Notes under the pieces: model-generated | Told to the model about the DNA's origin: nothing | Database searches by the model: none | Seen by the model: the letters and a program-made list of their open reading frames with translations, nothing else | Program-made: the position numbers and the translations under genes | In this document: positions 24,584-35,841 of the stretch, one piece after another | Position numbering within the stretch: position 1 is the stretch's first letter | Layout of the letters: each line of letters starts with the position of its first letter | Source of the DNA: Acorus gramineus | Taxonomy: Eukaryota > Streptophyta > Magnoliopsida > Acorales > Acoraceae | Assembly (NCBI GenBank): GCA_030737835.1 | Contig: CM060852.1 | Coordinates: 6,902,007-6,966,006 of the forward strand | Direction: 5' to 3' | Length of the DNA stretch: 64,000 bases

Positions 24584-24666
24584 AACCCTATGAGGATAAC
24601 ACGCAGACGGGCGGTCTGAATCTGATGCCGTGTTGATACGTCTGCCAAATTTCAAATCTGAGGGTT
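24584..24666 (+). ncRNA. U43: Box C/D snoRNA U43 homologue, guide for 18S rRNA
   Basis: Terminal stem AACCC (24584-24588) with GGGTT (24662-24666), box C ATGAGGA (24590-24596), D' CTGA (24616-24619), C' TGATG (24623-24627) and D CTGA (24658-24661). The 10 bases GACGGGCGGT (24606-24615) directly before D' complement ACCGCCCGUC of the conserved 18S 3' region. D'+5 points to the C methylated in yeast (Cm1639, snR70) and human (Cm1703, U43/SNORD43). The region before box D matches no rRNA I know. Confidence 0.8.
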
Positions 24667-24719
24667 CTTTTTTAATCAAATCTTTAATTTTACTCGTAAT
24701 CTATATTTTTATTATTTAT

Positions 24720-24806
24720 TTTGCAATGATGAAGTTGCTACAAAATCTATATGTCTGGACATATGAGATTAAACTCTGATTATCATTTAAGCTTCTTCTG
24801 AGCAAA
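24720..24806 (+). ncRNA. Box C/D snoRNA, target unknown
   Basis: Perfect box C ATGATGA (24726-24732), box D CTGA (24798-24801) and a perfect 5-bp outer stem TTTGC (24720-24724) with GCAAA (24802-24806) give an 87-nt candidate. An internal CTGA at 24776-24779 may be D'. Candidate guides are CATTTAAGCTTCTT before D and GAGATTAAACT before D'. I could not place either on rRNA or snRNA from memory. Confidence 0.65.
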
Positions 24807-24813
24807 TGAATTT

Positions 24814-24884
24814 AAATGTGTGATGATATTCTGAGGTTATATTGTGAATTGCATCAATTAAGCCTCTCCTCATCTGAATACACA
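24814..24884 (+). ncRNA. Possible fifth box C/D snoRNA
   Basis: Perfect box C GTGATGA (24820-24826) and box D CTGA (24874-24877) at snoRNA-like spacing, eight bases after the previous candidate. The outer stem is weak: TGT against ATA, or TGTGT against ACACA overlapping box C. The possible guide AAGCCTCTCCTCAT has no target I recognise. Confidence 0.4.
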
Positions 24885-24889
24885 CTGTT

Positions 24890-26390
24890 TTATGGGGGGA
24901 CAAAATTGATGCAGAGAGTGAAATGATTGGCTTACCAACCCAAGGCATAATTTGTTTGCTTTGGTGTCAAATGGACCGATCTAAATTTTAATTTGTTTTT
25001 CATAGTTTGGTCCTTTAGATAATTAATGGGTCTTCATTATTAAATATTTAATTGTTTATTTGTGGTTGAAGTAGGGATGAACTCAACCTGAGGCTCGAAG
25101 TGTTCAACTTGATCATGATTCAACTTGAATTTTAATCTGGTGACCTTAATCCAAACTTACTTTCTAGTAAAATGTATACAATTTGAACCCATTCAGAAGA
25201 ATAACATGAATTTTGGTTGAAGTCCATGAATCAATGAATCCGAAAACCCATTGGAGCTATTGTTGGAAGAAGGGGGGAGAAGTCATTGATGTTTATTTTC
25301 TCTTTTGCTGTCTAAAAGAGCTAAAAAGGGAGGGCTATGAACGAATGGTATCCAAAACTCATTAGAGAGAGAGAGAGAGAGAGTTGTTGGAGAAGAGTGA
25401 GAAAATGAAGTGGAGGAGGGATAAGCCATTGGTGTCATAGGCCTTTTTTGGTTGCACAGTGAGGGTAGTTTTTGTTTTTTAAAAAATTAAAAAACTAAGA
25501 TCATACAGTCACATGGGATAGTTTTATTCAGAATCAAAATTTGGATTTTTTTTAATTTTTCTTTTAAAATCTGTGTTTTAAAATCATGTTTTTTTTTTTT
25601 TTTTTTGAAATCGATATTTTGAATTGAAAATCTACTCTTTTTTTTTTGTCAAGCAATTAATTTTATTTTAAAAGCTATTTTTCAATCTGTATTTTAAAAT
25701 GGATCCTTAATAGTTTTTGTTTCTTGAATAGCAAGAAATGGAAGTTTGAAATGAGGGTGAATGGATTTTTTTTTTTTTTTTTTTGGATGTGAGATAAATT
25801 AGGTATGTACAAATATAATGAATGGTTTAGATTAATAAAAAAGAAATGAATGGTATATATTTATTATATATTGGGTAGTAATTGTTCAAGTTGTTTTTTA
25901 CACCAACCCTATCCTAGGTTTTTGGGTTTGATCCAACCCAAGTTGCATTGTATATAATTCACTTCTCTATATTTTTAAATATATATTTAGCTAAACAATC
26001 ATATATTTCAAAAAAAAGTTTTGTAAAATATCTTTTCATCACATAACCACCACCTTGATTTTTGAAAAAGTTCACTAGCACAGGAGATCAGGAATCAGAT
26101 CTGGAGGCACCAATCTAAAAAATGACCACCAACATCAATTGAGAAATGCATTTGTATTTGCACAAGTAGATTAGGCAGACGACAATCTGTAGAACAACTC
26201 CAAGAGCAGCTCAGCTTCAGTTGTTCATCTCACTCACAGATCAATATATCTCTGCAAATAACAATGACATTATTATCATTTCTTTCCATCCAAATCACAT
26301 CATCACTGATCACAAACCCCTGAAAAAATAAAAAAATGGAAGTTCAACTTACAACAGCTAGAACTGTTGGATCATGGAAACAAGACTAAG
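24890..26390. other. AT-rich intergenic DNA, no gene seen
   Basis: Contains a (GA)n tract at about 25364-25383 and several poly-T runs. The sequence AGGCACCAATCT at 26106-26117 recurs at the right end of the foldback near 63350, so a related repeat edge may be here. No protein-like frame is present. Confidence 0.4.
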
Positions 26391-26392
26391 GC

Positions 26393-26572
26393 TGTATTTA
26401 GTTGCGTGATTATACAATTTTTGTAGCTTTCAACAAACTGATTTTAGACAAATAGTGTTCAAAAACTGTGATTTGAGAAAGCTGGAAGAGGCAGTTTCCT
26501 GTGAAATCAGTTTTAAATCCAGCGATTGTAGAAAATCAGTTTTGCAATCACATTATCAAACGCTATCTAAAA
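26393..26572 (+). mobile_element. Miniature transposon, family C copy 1
   Basis: Shares GAGGCAGTTTCCTGTGAAAT / CAGTTTTAAATC and TCAGTTTTGCAATCA with 42225-42456. Ends are of the type TTTAGTTGCGTGATTA ... CAATCACATTATCAAACG, an inverted pair resembling hAT-derived MITEs. No coding capacity. I could not define the target duplication. Confidence 0.5.
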
Positions 26573-26767
26573 ATGTACATGGTTGCGATTATGGGCTAGA
26601 CATTGTGATTCAAATGCTAAATTACCAGTGGACCCAAACCCCGAGTTAAGTCTGAGTCCACCATCACCCAACCTAAACCTAACTCGATGTGACAGGTCTA
26701 ATTTAGGGGCCTTCCAAGAGGTGATGTCCTTTTATCGCGGAGTCAAAGGCTTGCAGAACTTTTCTTC

Positions 26768-27562
26768 TTAGAGCATCTTCAAAAGACTTTTTACATGACT
26801 CATTCCATAACGTAGGGAGCTAAAAATTAAAAAAACAGAGTCTCCTTACAGGACTCCCTACCATATTGTTTCCCTACAAGGCTCCATACATGTATGGAGC
26901 CTTGTAGGGAAAACTACAATGTAAAATGATCGCATTGCCATTTTCAATCAAATCATTTTTTTTCCTAGCTAACTCTCTCTCCCTATTTTTTTCCAAACTA
27001 AAGTGAAACCATCTCCCCCCAAATGGATCTCATCTTCCTCTACAAACCCTAGAAAAAATAGAAAATCAAAACATTTGATTTCATATGCTGTCCGTCCGCC
27101 GTTCGTCCCTCCCTCTCCCTCTCTTTGATTTCATCTGCTCGGCCATCCATCCCGACCGTCGTCTGTCCGCCTCTCCCTCCCCTCCCCCCCCCCCCTTCCC
27201 TCTCTCTCTCTCTGGATCTTCCTCCCTCTCTCTTAGGATCTCTCTCATTTGGTGACTACTGAGAATATCAAGGATGTATTTTGTTTAATGTTTTGTATTC
27301 ACAAACAAATTTTGTTTAATTTTGTATTTTACATTTTGTTTAAGGTAGATCAAATATGTTTTCAAGAGTAATGTATTTTTTTTCAGATATTTTGTTTAAT
27401 GTTTTTCAAATGGGGGTAAATGGGTCATTTAGAATGAAGATAAGATAAAAATGAGGAGGTTTTTAAAATGATAAAAAAAAAGGCTCTCTATATGTCATAA
27501 GAAGTTTTTTTTTTACCCATAATATAAGAAAACATTGGAGAGATTTTTTAAAATGCTCTTAT
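26768..27562 (+). mobile_element. Possible non-autonomous DNA transposon with GAGCAT ends
   Basis: Left end AGAGCATCTTCAAAAG and inverted right end AGAGCATTTTAAAAAATC resemble the GAGCATCTCCAA termini of a common plant DNA-transposon group. Inside are a 44-bp perfect palindrome (26869-26912), a pyrimidine-rich stretch with a poly-C run (about 27105-27245) and no protein frame. Confidence 0.4.
26869..26912. repeat. 44-bp perfect palindrome
   Basis: Two 22-bp arms without spacer, centred between 26890 and 26891. The left arm is TTTCCCTACAAGGCTCC followed by ATACA, and the right arm is its exact inverse complement. Confidence 0.95.
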
Positions 27563-27737
27563 TAAAGTAAAAATTTCCTAAGCCAAGCTCATTATTGTTT
27601 ATTTGTTTCTTCTACCTAGCCATATGGCATCTACAAACAAGTTGCCCCTGCTACTAATAACCACTCATTTCTAATCACATATTAAGAGTGCTCTCCGACT
27701 CCATATTACCAAAGAACTCCATGGAGGACACTTCAGA

Positions 27738-27960
27738 AGTGTCAAGATATGCTTTTTGTCTACCACCTGTTTTATTGTTTTCACTACCCTTTTATGTATT
27801 GTATGCCTTGTGACAAGATACGTCCACCACCTATTTTATTGTTTTCACTACCCTTTTAATCACACCGCCCGTCATTTCTATTTTTCTCTGGCAAAGGTTT
27901 AGTCATTTAAGCTGTTCTTCTCGAGTCAGGGATTAGTCATCCGAGCTGTTCTCCTCGACT
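27738..27960 (+). repeat. Tandem duplications in intergenic DNA
   Basis: A unit with CAAGATA ... ACCACCT.TTTTATTG and TTTTCACTACCCTTTTA occurs twice with a period of 74 bp (about 27742 and 27816). Directly after, TTAGTCAT...GAGCTGTTCT.CTCGA also occurs twice. Both are imperfect. No function can be assigned. Confidence 0.6.
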
Positions 27961-28059
27961 CATGCACGGTCTTAGTCACGATGTTTCAGGTCAGATCACA
28001 TCAGGTTGGATTGTCCTTTTGCCCAACCATTAAGCTGATGCATGGCACCATCGAGAAGG

Positions 28060-28480
28060 GCATATAATTTTTCCTTTGCTGAATAGATGGGTATAACTAT
28101 GTTAAAATATGTGGAATAAACTAGTATTTATATTCTAGATCTTTCTTGAAACTGTTTTATTCTATTAAATCTATTCTACTGATATAAAATGACCCACATG
28201 TCAAATCAACTGTCATTACCTCATATAAATCAGAGGGTCAATTGGTAAATCATTTTTCCACTTTTCATAAATACATATCCGCATCTTGTTCGCATTTTAT
28301 CCATAACCTATCAATTGTCAATCAAACAACAAAAACTTTATTATTATATTTTTCAATGAGAATAACTAAAAACACAATAAAATGAAAATCAATTATTTCA
28401 TTGATATAATTATCTATTTATAAACTAGTCATGAATTCTAAAATAGTTTATGTCTTTGTTCAAATGACACCTAAAGGCTT
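28060..28480 (-). mobile_element. Tourist-like MITE, family A copy 3 (diverged)
   Basis: On the minus strand this carries ATTGTGTTTTTAGTTATTCT, GGATAAAATGCGAACAAGAT and the TGACAGTTGATTTGACATGT block found in the 9327 and 58104 elements. Termini are eroded and the limits are approximate. Confidence 0.5.
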
Positions 28481-28689
28481 AGATAAAAATTAAAATTTAC
28501 CCAAAACCGACTTCAATCCCAATCTCAACAAAATAAGTCGTCCTAAAGGAATATAAATGGGATCCAATTGAAGTGAAAAAAAAATCTATATATATAGAAG
28601 TTGATAAGCATATTAATTATACATTAAAACCCCTTAATCTAATTTTCTATATCCTCATTTTATGTATAATAGTAACTAATATTAAGAAT

Positions 28690-29970
28690 TCATGTGTTAT
28701 TGCAGGTAATTGACTTAAATGATGATTATCAATACAAGATATGCTACAAATCAGTTAAATATGTGAAGGACAATCAAGAGTTTCTAGAAGATCCTTATGA
28801 AAAAAAGATTTGGTTAAGATTGAATAAAAATCAATCCAATCAAATATATTCTTCAAAATCCTGTCCCACTGTTTTGATCATAACTTTTTCCTCAAGTATC
28901 TGATTTATGCTTATGATATGGCGTTGAAAAGATAATTTCAAGATCTACAAATCACTATTTCATGAAGATTTCGTAATTCCATATTATTACGGGTCAAAAA
29001 ACCATCTGAAGATTCTGCAGAAAGCACATGTGAAGGAAGAAAGAGAGGAGGCACAAAGACAATTAAAAGAGAAAAAGAATTCAAGAGTTTTGCTTTGTTT
29101 TTGTTTTTGTTTTCAAGAACTTTTTAATAATATGATATCTTTTATTTTTCTTTTCTTTCATTTGATCATGTCTTTTAGTAGCTAAATCATGCAAGTTGAA
29201 GATGAAACCATACAATGCTAGTTTAGGATTTTATATTTAGATCTGAATTCTCCATATTGTTTGCTTTATTGGGTATCAATCTCTCCTTCAATTCTCTTTT
29301 GAAACATTTTATGTGAATTTCTTATTACCTTCTTCAAAAATCTCTTGTATTTGATTTGATAAAATATGCTTTGATTGAGTTCTATAATATTTTATGCTCT
29401 TCTTAACATGTTGAATATTGAGTTAGTAGATTTTATAAATGGAAGGGAGATAAATTATTCTATTGGGTTTTCATAAATCAAGGTTTTTAATCGTAAAATC
29501 ATCTTCAAGGATCTCTTGTTTAGGGTTTCATAGGGTATGCTTGGTCAACTATTTGATATCTTATTCTCTTCCTAATGTGTGAATATTGAGATGATTGTTT
29601 TGATTTCAAATCTGATTTTATGAAATAATTAATATGATTTTAAATATTTATTTTTCAATTGGTATTTGATTAACGTCAATATTGATTGAGTTATATGGTT
29701 GAGTTTCATATTTGAATATAATCCCTAAATTGGTATTGCATGTTGGATTCTAAAATCCTAGTTATCTTTTCATATTAATATTCTCTTTTTAATAATAATA
29801 ATAATAATAATAAAAACTTCAACAATCTTCCTTTCTAGTTAGATTAGTTAAATTGATTAATAATCTGATTTGAACAATTCTCTGTGGATTCGACCCGTAT
29901 TTGCTAAATCTATACTTCTGTAACGATCCGTGCACTTGCGGTAATTAATAACAACTTAAATATTCAATCA
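28690..29970 (+). mobile_element. Gypsy-type LTR remnant (Athila/Tat-like 3' border)
   Basis: The right part reads TCTGTGGATTCGACCC, then ACGATCCGTGCACTTGCGGT and ATCAAGTTTTTGG. That is the usual end of an Athila/Tat-type LTR running into the primer-binding region (normally TTTTTGGCGCC). The sequence is cut right after TTTTTGG, so the internal part is lost. The segment before it is AT-rich and non-coding. An (AAT)n run lies at 29791-29812. Confidence 0.5.
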
Positions 29971-30125
29971 AGTTTTTGGTCTATAGTCATCTCTCTAGAA
30001 TTGTAAATTCTTCCAACTTATATCTTTCTACATTTGAATTAATAAAAAGTCCTCTCTCTTATGAATTCCCTCAACAAAACTATGAATCACCCTGCCTCTG
30101 AAATGACCCATTATATAACATCAAT

Positions 30126-30965
30126 GGGCACGGCTATCCCCACCAAGCCTTTTTTTTACCCCACCAATCGGAAAAAAAAAATCGGTGTTTTATCTTTTCC
30201 CACCGATCCGGCCAGGTCGACCAGATTTGGTCGCCACTTCAGGTTTTGGACGACCGGACTTGGTCGCCATTTCAGATTTTGGGCGACCGGACTTGATCGT
30301 CATTTCAGGTTTCGGACGACCGAACTTGGTCGAACAGGATTTGTAATAAAGTTTATAATTTTTTTTCTTGGAAACATAATCCCATGACGTATATCTTCCT
30401 TGAATCCTTCATACCACTCCAAGTCTGAGTTGTAATGTAAGGAGAATAAATTATTATTCTTAAATGTAGAATATAAGAACAATTTTTTTTACATAAGTGA
30501 CGGACTAATTTTCAAAAGCCAAATATATAATGTGTTTGGATCAACTGATAGGTTTTTTTTGTTTTCAAACGAAGAATCCTCTTAACTACGAATTCAAACG
30601 AAGCTTAAAAATGATATATATTTGTCTAATAAGATATTTTTCTATAAAAATTTGAATTAATTGAAAGTATACCTACTTACATTTTTTTCGGCCCCTTAAC
30701 TGTTGTTTGGATAAAAGAATAAATGTAGAATATGATGGATAAACCCAAAAATTTATTTGTTTACAAAAAAATAGGTAGATATAGTTTTGAACCCTGTTCG
30801 ACCAATTACAGTCGCCCAAAGCCTAAAATTGCGACCAATTACTGTCGCCCAAAACCTGAAATGGCGACCAAGTTTAGTCGATCTGGATTGGTGGGAACAG
30901 CCAAACACCGTTTTTTTTTTTTATTGGTGGGGTAAGAAAAACGCTTGGTGGGGATAGACGCGCCC
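30126..30965 (+). mobile_element. Mutator-like (MULE) non-autonomous element, 840 bp
   Basis: Ends GGGCACGGCTATCCCCACC and, inverted, GGGCGCGTCTATCCCCACC, flanked by an exact 9-bp duplication AACATCAAT (30117-30125 and 30966-30974). Nine-base duplications with long terminal inverted repeats are diagnostic of Mutator-like elements. The inverted repeats extend over about 230 bp with divergence. They include a GGTCG-rich stretch made of 33-bp tandem units, so the frames at 30061-30387 and 30732-30935 are repeat translations, not genes. No transposase is present. Confidence 0.88.
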
Positions 30966-30974
30966 AACATCAAT

Positions 30975-32419
30975 TGCACCAGTAATGGAAAAAATCATTT
31001 TCCATTCCGCGTCTATGTAAACTACCATAGGAAACTATGCAAAAATAACATCATTCTCTATTTAAAGAAGCAATTCCAGTACCTAAATAAACAAATCATT
31101 TTATGGTGGGATATTGCATCCAATGATGCAATATTTATCATTAAAACAAATAGATAATTGCTAGGAATAGTCCTGTTGGCAACTCTATTTTTAGTGTTCA
31201 AGTGTTTTAGTTTTTTTTAAAAGAGTTGAATAAAAAAAACATATATTTTTAATGAGATATTAATTTTAATAAATTATATAAATCTATTTATATAAAAAAT
31301 AAACAAGATATATATCATGTTAAAGAAAGATATATAAAATTACACATGTGATTATGAGTAACAATGACTCAATAAACTTCAGACTCTTATAATATTTCTA
31401 CAATGTTATATGGCCTATCATTTTTTAAAAAAAAGAAAAAACTAAAAAAACTTCGATTAAAAAAAAAATGTCTAATAAACAAATGTAAAAGTGTTTTACA
31501 CGACAAATTTAATTTTTTTTTTTTTTCATGTTGCACGTTTTAGACTTTGGATTGAACCCCCAAAAAATCCTCTTGACCAGGACAAGATGGGACCTAAAGT
31601 GTAGAAAGTCATCTGTTCCTCTTTGTGGGGTCAATTCTGAAAACATCATTATTGATGAATAATGAGGCAATCAGATTATCTGTGAAACACCGACGTGATA
31701 CAGGAGTTTCACACGTTGAACAATTCAACGAAGAAAACCCCATATAACAATTCATCTACATGAAATTAGCATGGCAAAGAGTTTAGTAAATCATAGAAGA
31801 ATAATCTTAAACACGCTTTAATTAATTCAATAATAATTTATTTACATTATAAATTATTGATGAGATTTATTGGACAGGAGACAACTCTAATCTTCGATTT
31901 TATATTGTAGTGCCCTATGTTTCATAGAAAATATTAATTCAGACCATGAAAAAATGTTAGGACAATGCCCTCGCTTACACTGTTCACATGTTTTGAATTT
32001 TTTTAAAATGCTTCGTATATCAAAACATATATTTTCTATTAAAAAATTATATATTCCTATAAAATTTATAAACCCACTTATTTAATAAGATATATATACA
32101 CATAACACATATATGAATGAGTCTAAGGAAGCTGAAAAGTGAGTCAAACGCATTTTAAAAAGTAGGTTTAATTATAAAATTACTTATGACTTTTACTATA
32201 AAACGTTACTTTTTAAAAAGTGCAGAAAATACGCTTTCCAAAAATGAAGTCTATTTAGTCACTTTATTCAAAATCTTATTTTTCAAACGTGTTTCAAAAC
32301 AGACCCTAAGAAAAAACGCCCATGCAACAAACATTGAACTAATTTTGTTTAGTAGATTTTTAAGAATTAGGGAATTTTATATATTGATAGGTGTAAACAG
32401 AATTGCGCAATAACAACCT
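30975..32419. other. AT-rich intergenic DNA, no gene seen
   Basis: Low complexity and AT-rich. Short frames (for example 30945-31157 and 32186-32413) have no protein-like composition or domain. Confidence 0.4.
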
Positions 32420-32428
32420 ACACTTCAA

Positions 32429-32683
32429 GGGATCGGGTTAGATCCCACGGGCGTTGGACAATTTGATTGTCCAACGCGTTCATGACCGTCCGATCTTATA
32501 ATTTTAAAATATACAAATTAATTGAAACTTAAAAAGAAAAGTTTAAAATTTAATAGCATTCTAAATTTAGTTTTAAAATTTTACAAATTATCTCAATCAC
32601 AACAAAATTATAAAATCGGACGGTCACAAACACGTTGGATAATCAATCAAATTGTCCAACGCCTGTTGCACCTACCCGATCCC
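32429..32683. mobile_element. MULE-type MITE, 255 bp
   Basis: Left arm GGGATCGGGTTAGATCCCA / GGCGTTGGACAATTTGATTG / ACCGTCCGAT and its inverted right arm match over about 85 bp. An exact 9-bp duplication ACACTTCAA flanks it (32420-32428 and 32684-32692). The interior is short AT-rich DNA with no coding frame. Confidence 0.85.
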
Positions 32684-32692
32684 ACACTTCAA

Positions 32693-35600
32693 TCATAAAT
32701 TTTTTTTAAAAAAATCATTATTCACAAATGGAAATGGTTGAACCTAAAAACATTGGATCAATCAGCTATTCATTATTCATAATCCTCTATCTAAGCATTT
32801 TAATAAAAACATACTATTTTCACCCTAAAACTATTTTTTTATGTTTTGTTTATCGTTGTAAAGCAAAAGTCTTTCTTAAAGTCAAAATTGTAAAATAAGC
32901 TCAGAATAGCATTCCAATGTGAACACAACTTCATTGCTCGTAGAAAGAGGCAAGGAAGATTCTTGAATCCAGTCAAGTCAATGAATTAAAGTCCGACAGT
33001 GTGGGGCCCATAAATAAAAGAGAAATAAAGAATGACCGACGACCCAGTGCATGTCAACAAAGAAAAGATGTAACCCTAACACCATGACCTCCCCTGACCT
33101 TACTAATCAGACTCTCCCGTGGGAGCTCATCAGATTATTGAAACATAAATTTATAAATATTATGCATGTGCCCATATTAGTATTGTAACATCATGTTTAA
33201 CTACCAAGAAATAAATAATTAATATTATAAGGTTTTGTAGTGTGGAGGGTAAAGCTATCTATTGAACGTGGAGAACATGGAAAATCATTGGTGGTTTTGA
33301 TTTTGGTATGACAGAAATTAGAGAATCATATGACTTTTGTTTATATAATGCTGGTTTCACTTTGAATCGAAATGAAAGAAACAAAGAAGATTGAACAAAA
33401 AATGATTCTGAAGATGATGACAAATATGATGAGCAACTGATATATAAAATAATGGTTGGTATGTGTGACAACTTTAGATGTGTCTTAGGGGATGAGATGA
33501 CACAGCAATACTTTCTAAATGGGAAATGCATTGTAAGAATGAAAAAGAACCAGGCAAATGCATAGATGTTTCTTTAACTGATGAGAATAGAGGATTATAA
33601 AGGAACCAATAGTGGTATTATAGTACTGAATAAGGTAGTAGCTTTAATTGGAAAAAAAAAAAAAAAGAGTTTTCCAACCTTGTCGTATTAAAAGGGATTT
33701 CAACAAAATTTAAGAAAACTCTATTCTGCTTTTATATATATCTATATATATCTATCTTTGATGCATTAAGCATGTAAAAAGTGTAAGTAGGTTTTCTCGG
33801 AAGTTTACCCGTAGAAAGTTTTTTTTTTTTTTTTCAAAATAAAAATGTCCCAACTTTGCTTCCAAACAGAATTGAGAGGACACACAATAAGATCTGCTGC
33901 ACAACTTTTATAGACAAAAGGAAAACCGAGTAAACATTTATTTTCCTTTTGTTTTTACTTTTCTAAAAAATTATTCTCTTAAACAGCTTTGAAAAGCAAG
34001 GTCTCTTTAGCTTTTCTTTTTAATCTGACTTTAAAACCATTTTTAACAGAAAAATATTTATTGTGTTTGGACAAAAGATACCCATAAAAGAGATCATGAT
34101 CTTAACCTTTTGCAATCTAAAAATTGTGGATTCACTGTCATATTGTAGATCCAAAATGACTTTTGGTAAACCAATGACTGTTTCATTTCATGTCTTGGGA
34201 TTATTTCAATTGGTCTTAGTGGAAGGGATTTGGAGGGCGGGACAAAAGAATTAATTAAAGGAACAATAGTACAAAGAAGACTACAATTGGAATCCACCGA
34301 GAAATAATTTTATTAACATAAAGGAGAGGCCGAAAGGGAAACGACATATATCACAAGCCAGCAAGATTGAAAGCAGTGGAATAGGAACACTTCTATTGAT
34401 CAAAACTCAATATACAAGAATATGGAGGGGAGTTTAAAAATGGTGAAAGAAAATAACCCACATAGGGTTGGATCCTTAGTTCAAGGGATGAATTTATTTT
34501 TAATAAATTTTATACTCAAATCCTCCGTTTTAATTTGATGCATATGATCCATGAGTGATTAATTGCATCCAAGGTTTTTCTTTAACTACTGTTGGATGCT
34601 AGTAACTACAAAAAAGGTGACAATAAAAAAAAACAAAAAAAATTGAACTTAGAACAGAAGTTACCACTATGTATTGACACAAGAGGTTGGGGTTTAAGTT
34701 ATAGATTTGTTCCTTAATAGATTTGGAAATCAAAATCTTCCATATTGATCCAATGCACAAAATTTACGAATGATTATTCGCATCATGGTTTTCTAGATAA
34801 TGTTGAGGTTTCTCATCACAAAAGAGATATATGATGCACAATATATTTTTATTTTTATTTTTTGAGATCCCTTGTCTTCAATTTGAAGAGGGATATTGCT
34901 TTTTAATATAATTACTTCAATTACCTTTTTTTTAAAATAAAAAGCTACATAATATCTCTTCAATATCTTCCTCATTTATGGTTATTTTCCAATGAAAGCA
35001 ACTGTTATTAGTCAAAATTATTATCTCATTTATTGAGGTTACACCAACCGTATTCAAACTACAAAACCACGCCCAATCCTCTAATATACATTGCACTATT
35101 AAACGTATATTTCAAAACATACTTATAATATTTTTATTTTATCATATATAGAAAGATTATTTTATTTCTTTATTTTGGATAAAATGGAAGGTTGCGTCTT
35201 GGTTCTAAACATGTTACATTTCTAAATAGTATAAAATATGATGTTTTATGATTCCCTACGTATCACATAATTTGAAAAAAACAATCCATGATTTTTTTGG
35301 AGGGAAGGTGAAAATTGCATTATCCATTATATGTTAATTTTTATATATCCAGAGAAAAGGATGATTTTAGGAGATTTAATACTTATTCCCAAGTATGGGA
35401 GAACGGAATAGAGTTAAATGAGTTCTGCAAATCTAATTCCAGTTAACAAAAACCCATTTTTAACTGGGTCAATTTAAAATCATTCACATAAAATAATGAG
35501 TTTTTTTTTTATTGATACTTTGATGCTGATATAAAATGTCACGGTTAGGTGCATAAGATGACTCATAGGATGTTGAAAGAGTCAAATCTGAATAGAAAAG

Positions 35601-35841
35601 CCAACAACAAACTCGAAATTTCAATCCTTCATGAAATTTACCAGATTTATTTATTTCACTTTCACTGATTCGATGTAAAAAAAAAAAAAAAAAAACCACA
35701 ATCCACAAACATTCCAAATGCAGAAACCCTAATGAAAGCATGAAAATGCACAAAAAGGAAAGCAGGCAAACCATTCACAAACGCAAGAACAGAAACACCT
35801 AAAAAAAGATGCAGCAGCAGAAGAAAAAACGACAGAAGCAA
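32693..35841. other. AT-rich intergenic DNA, no gene seen
   Basis: Three kilobases without a supported gene. Several poly-T/A runs are present and small frames (33259-33531, 34063-34254, 35484-35774) look random. The part just right of 35700 is the 3' flank of the minus-strand F-box gene. Confidence 0.4.

Noticed and set aside
30061..30387. 108-codon frame with repeated HFRFWTTGL units
   Set aside because: The repetition is the translation of 33-bp tandem DNA units inside a MULE arm, not a repeat protein.
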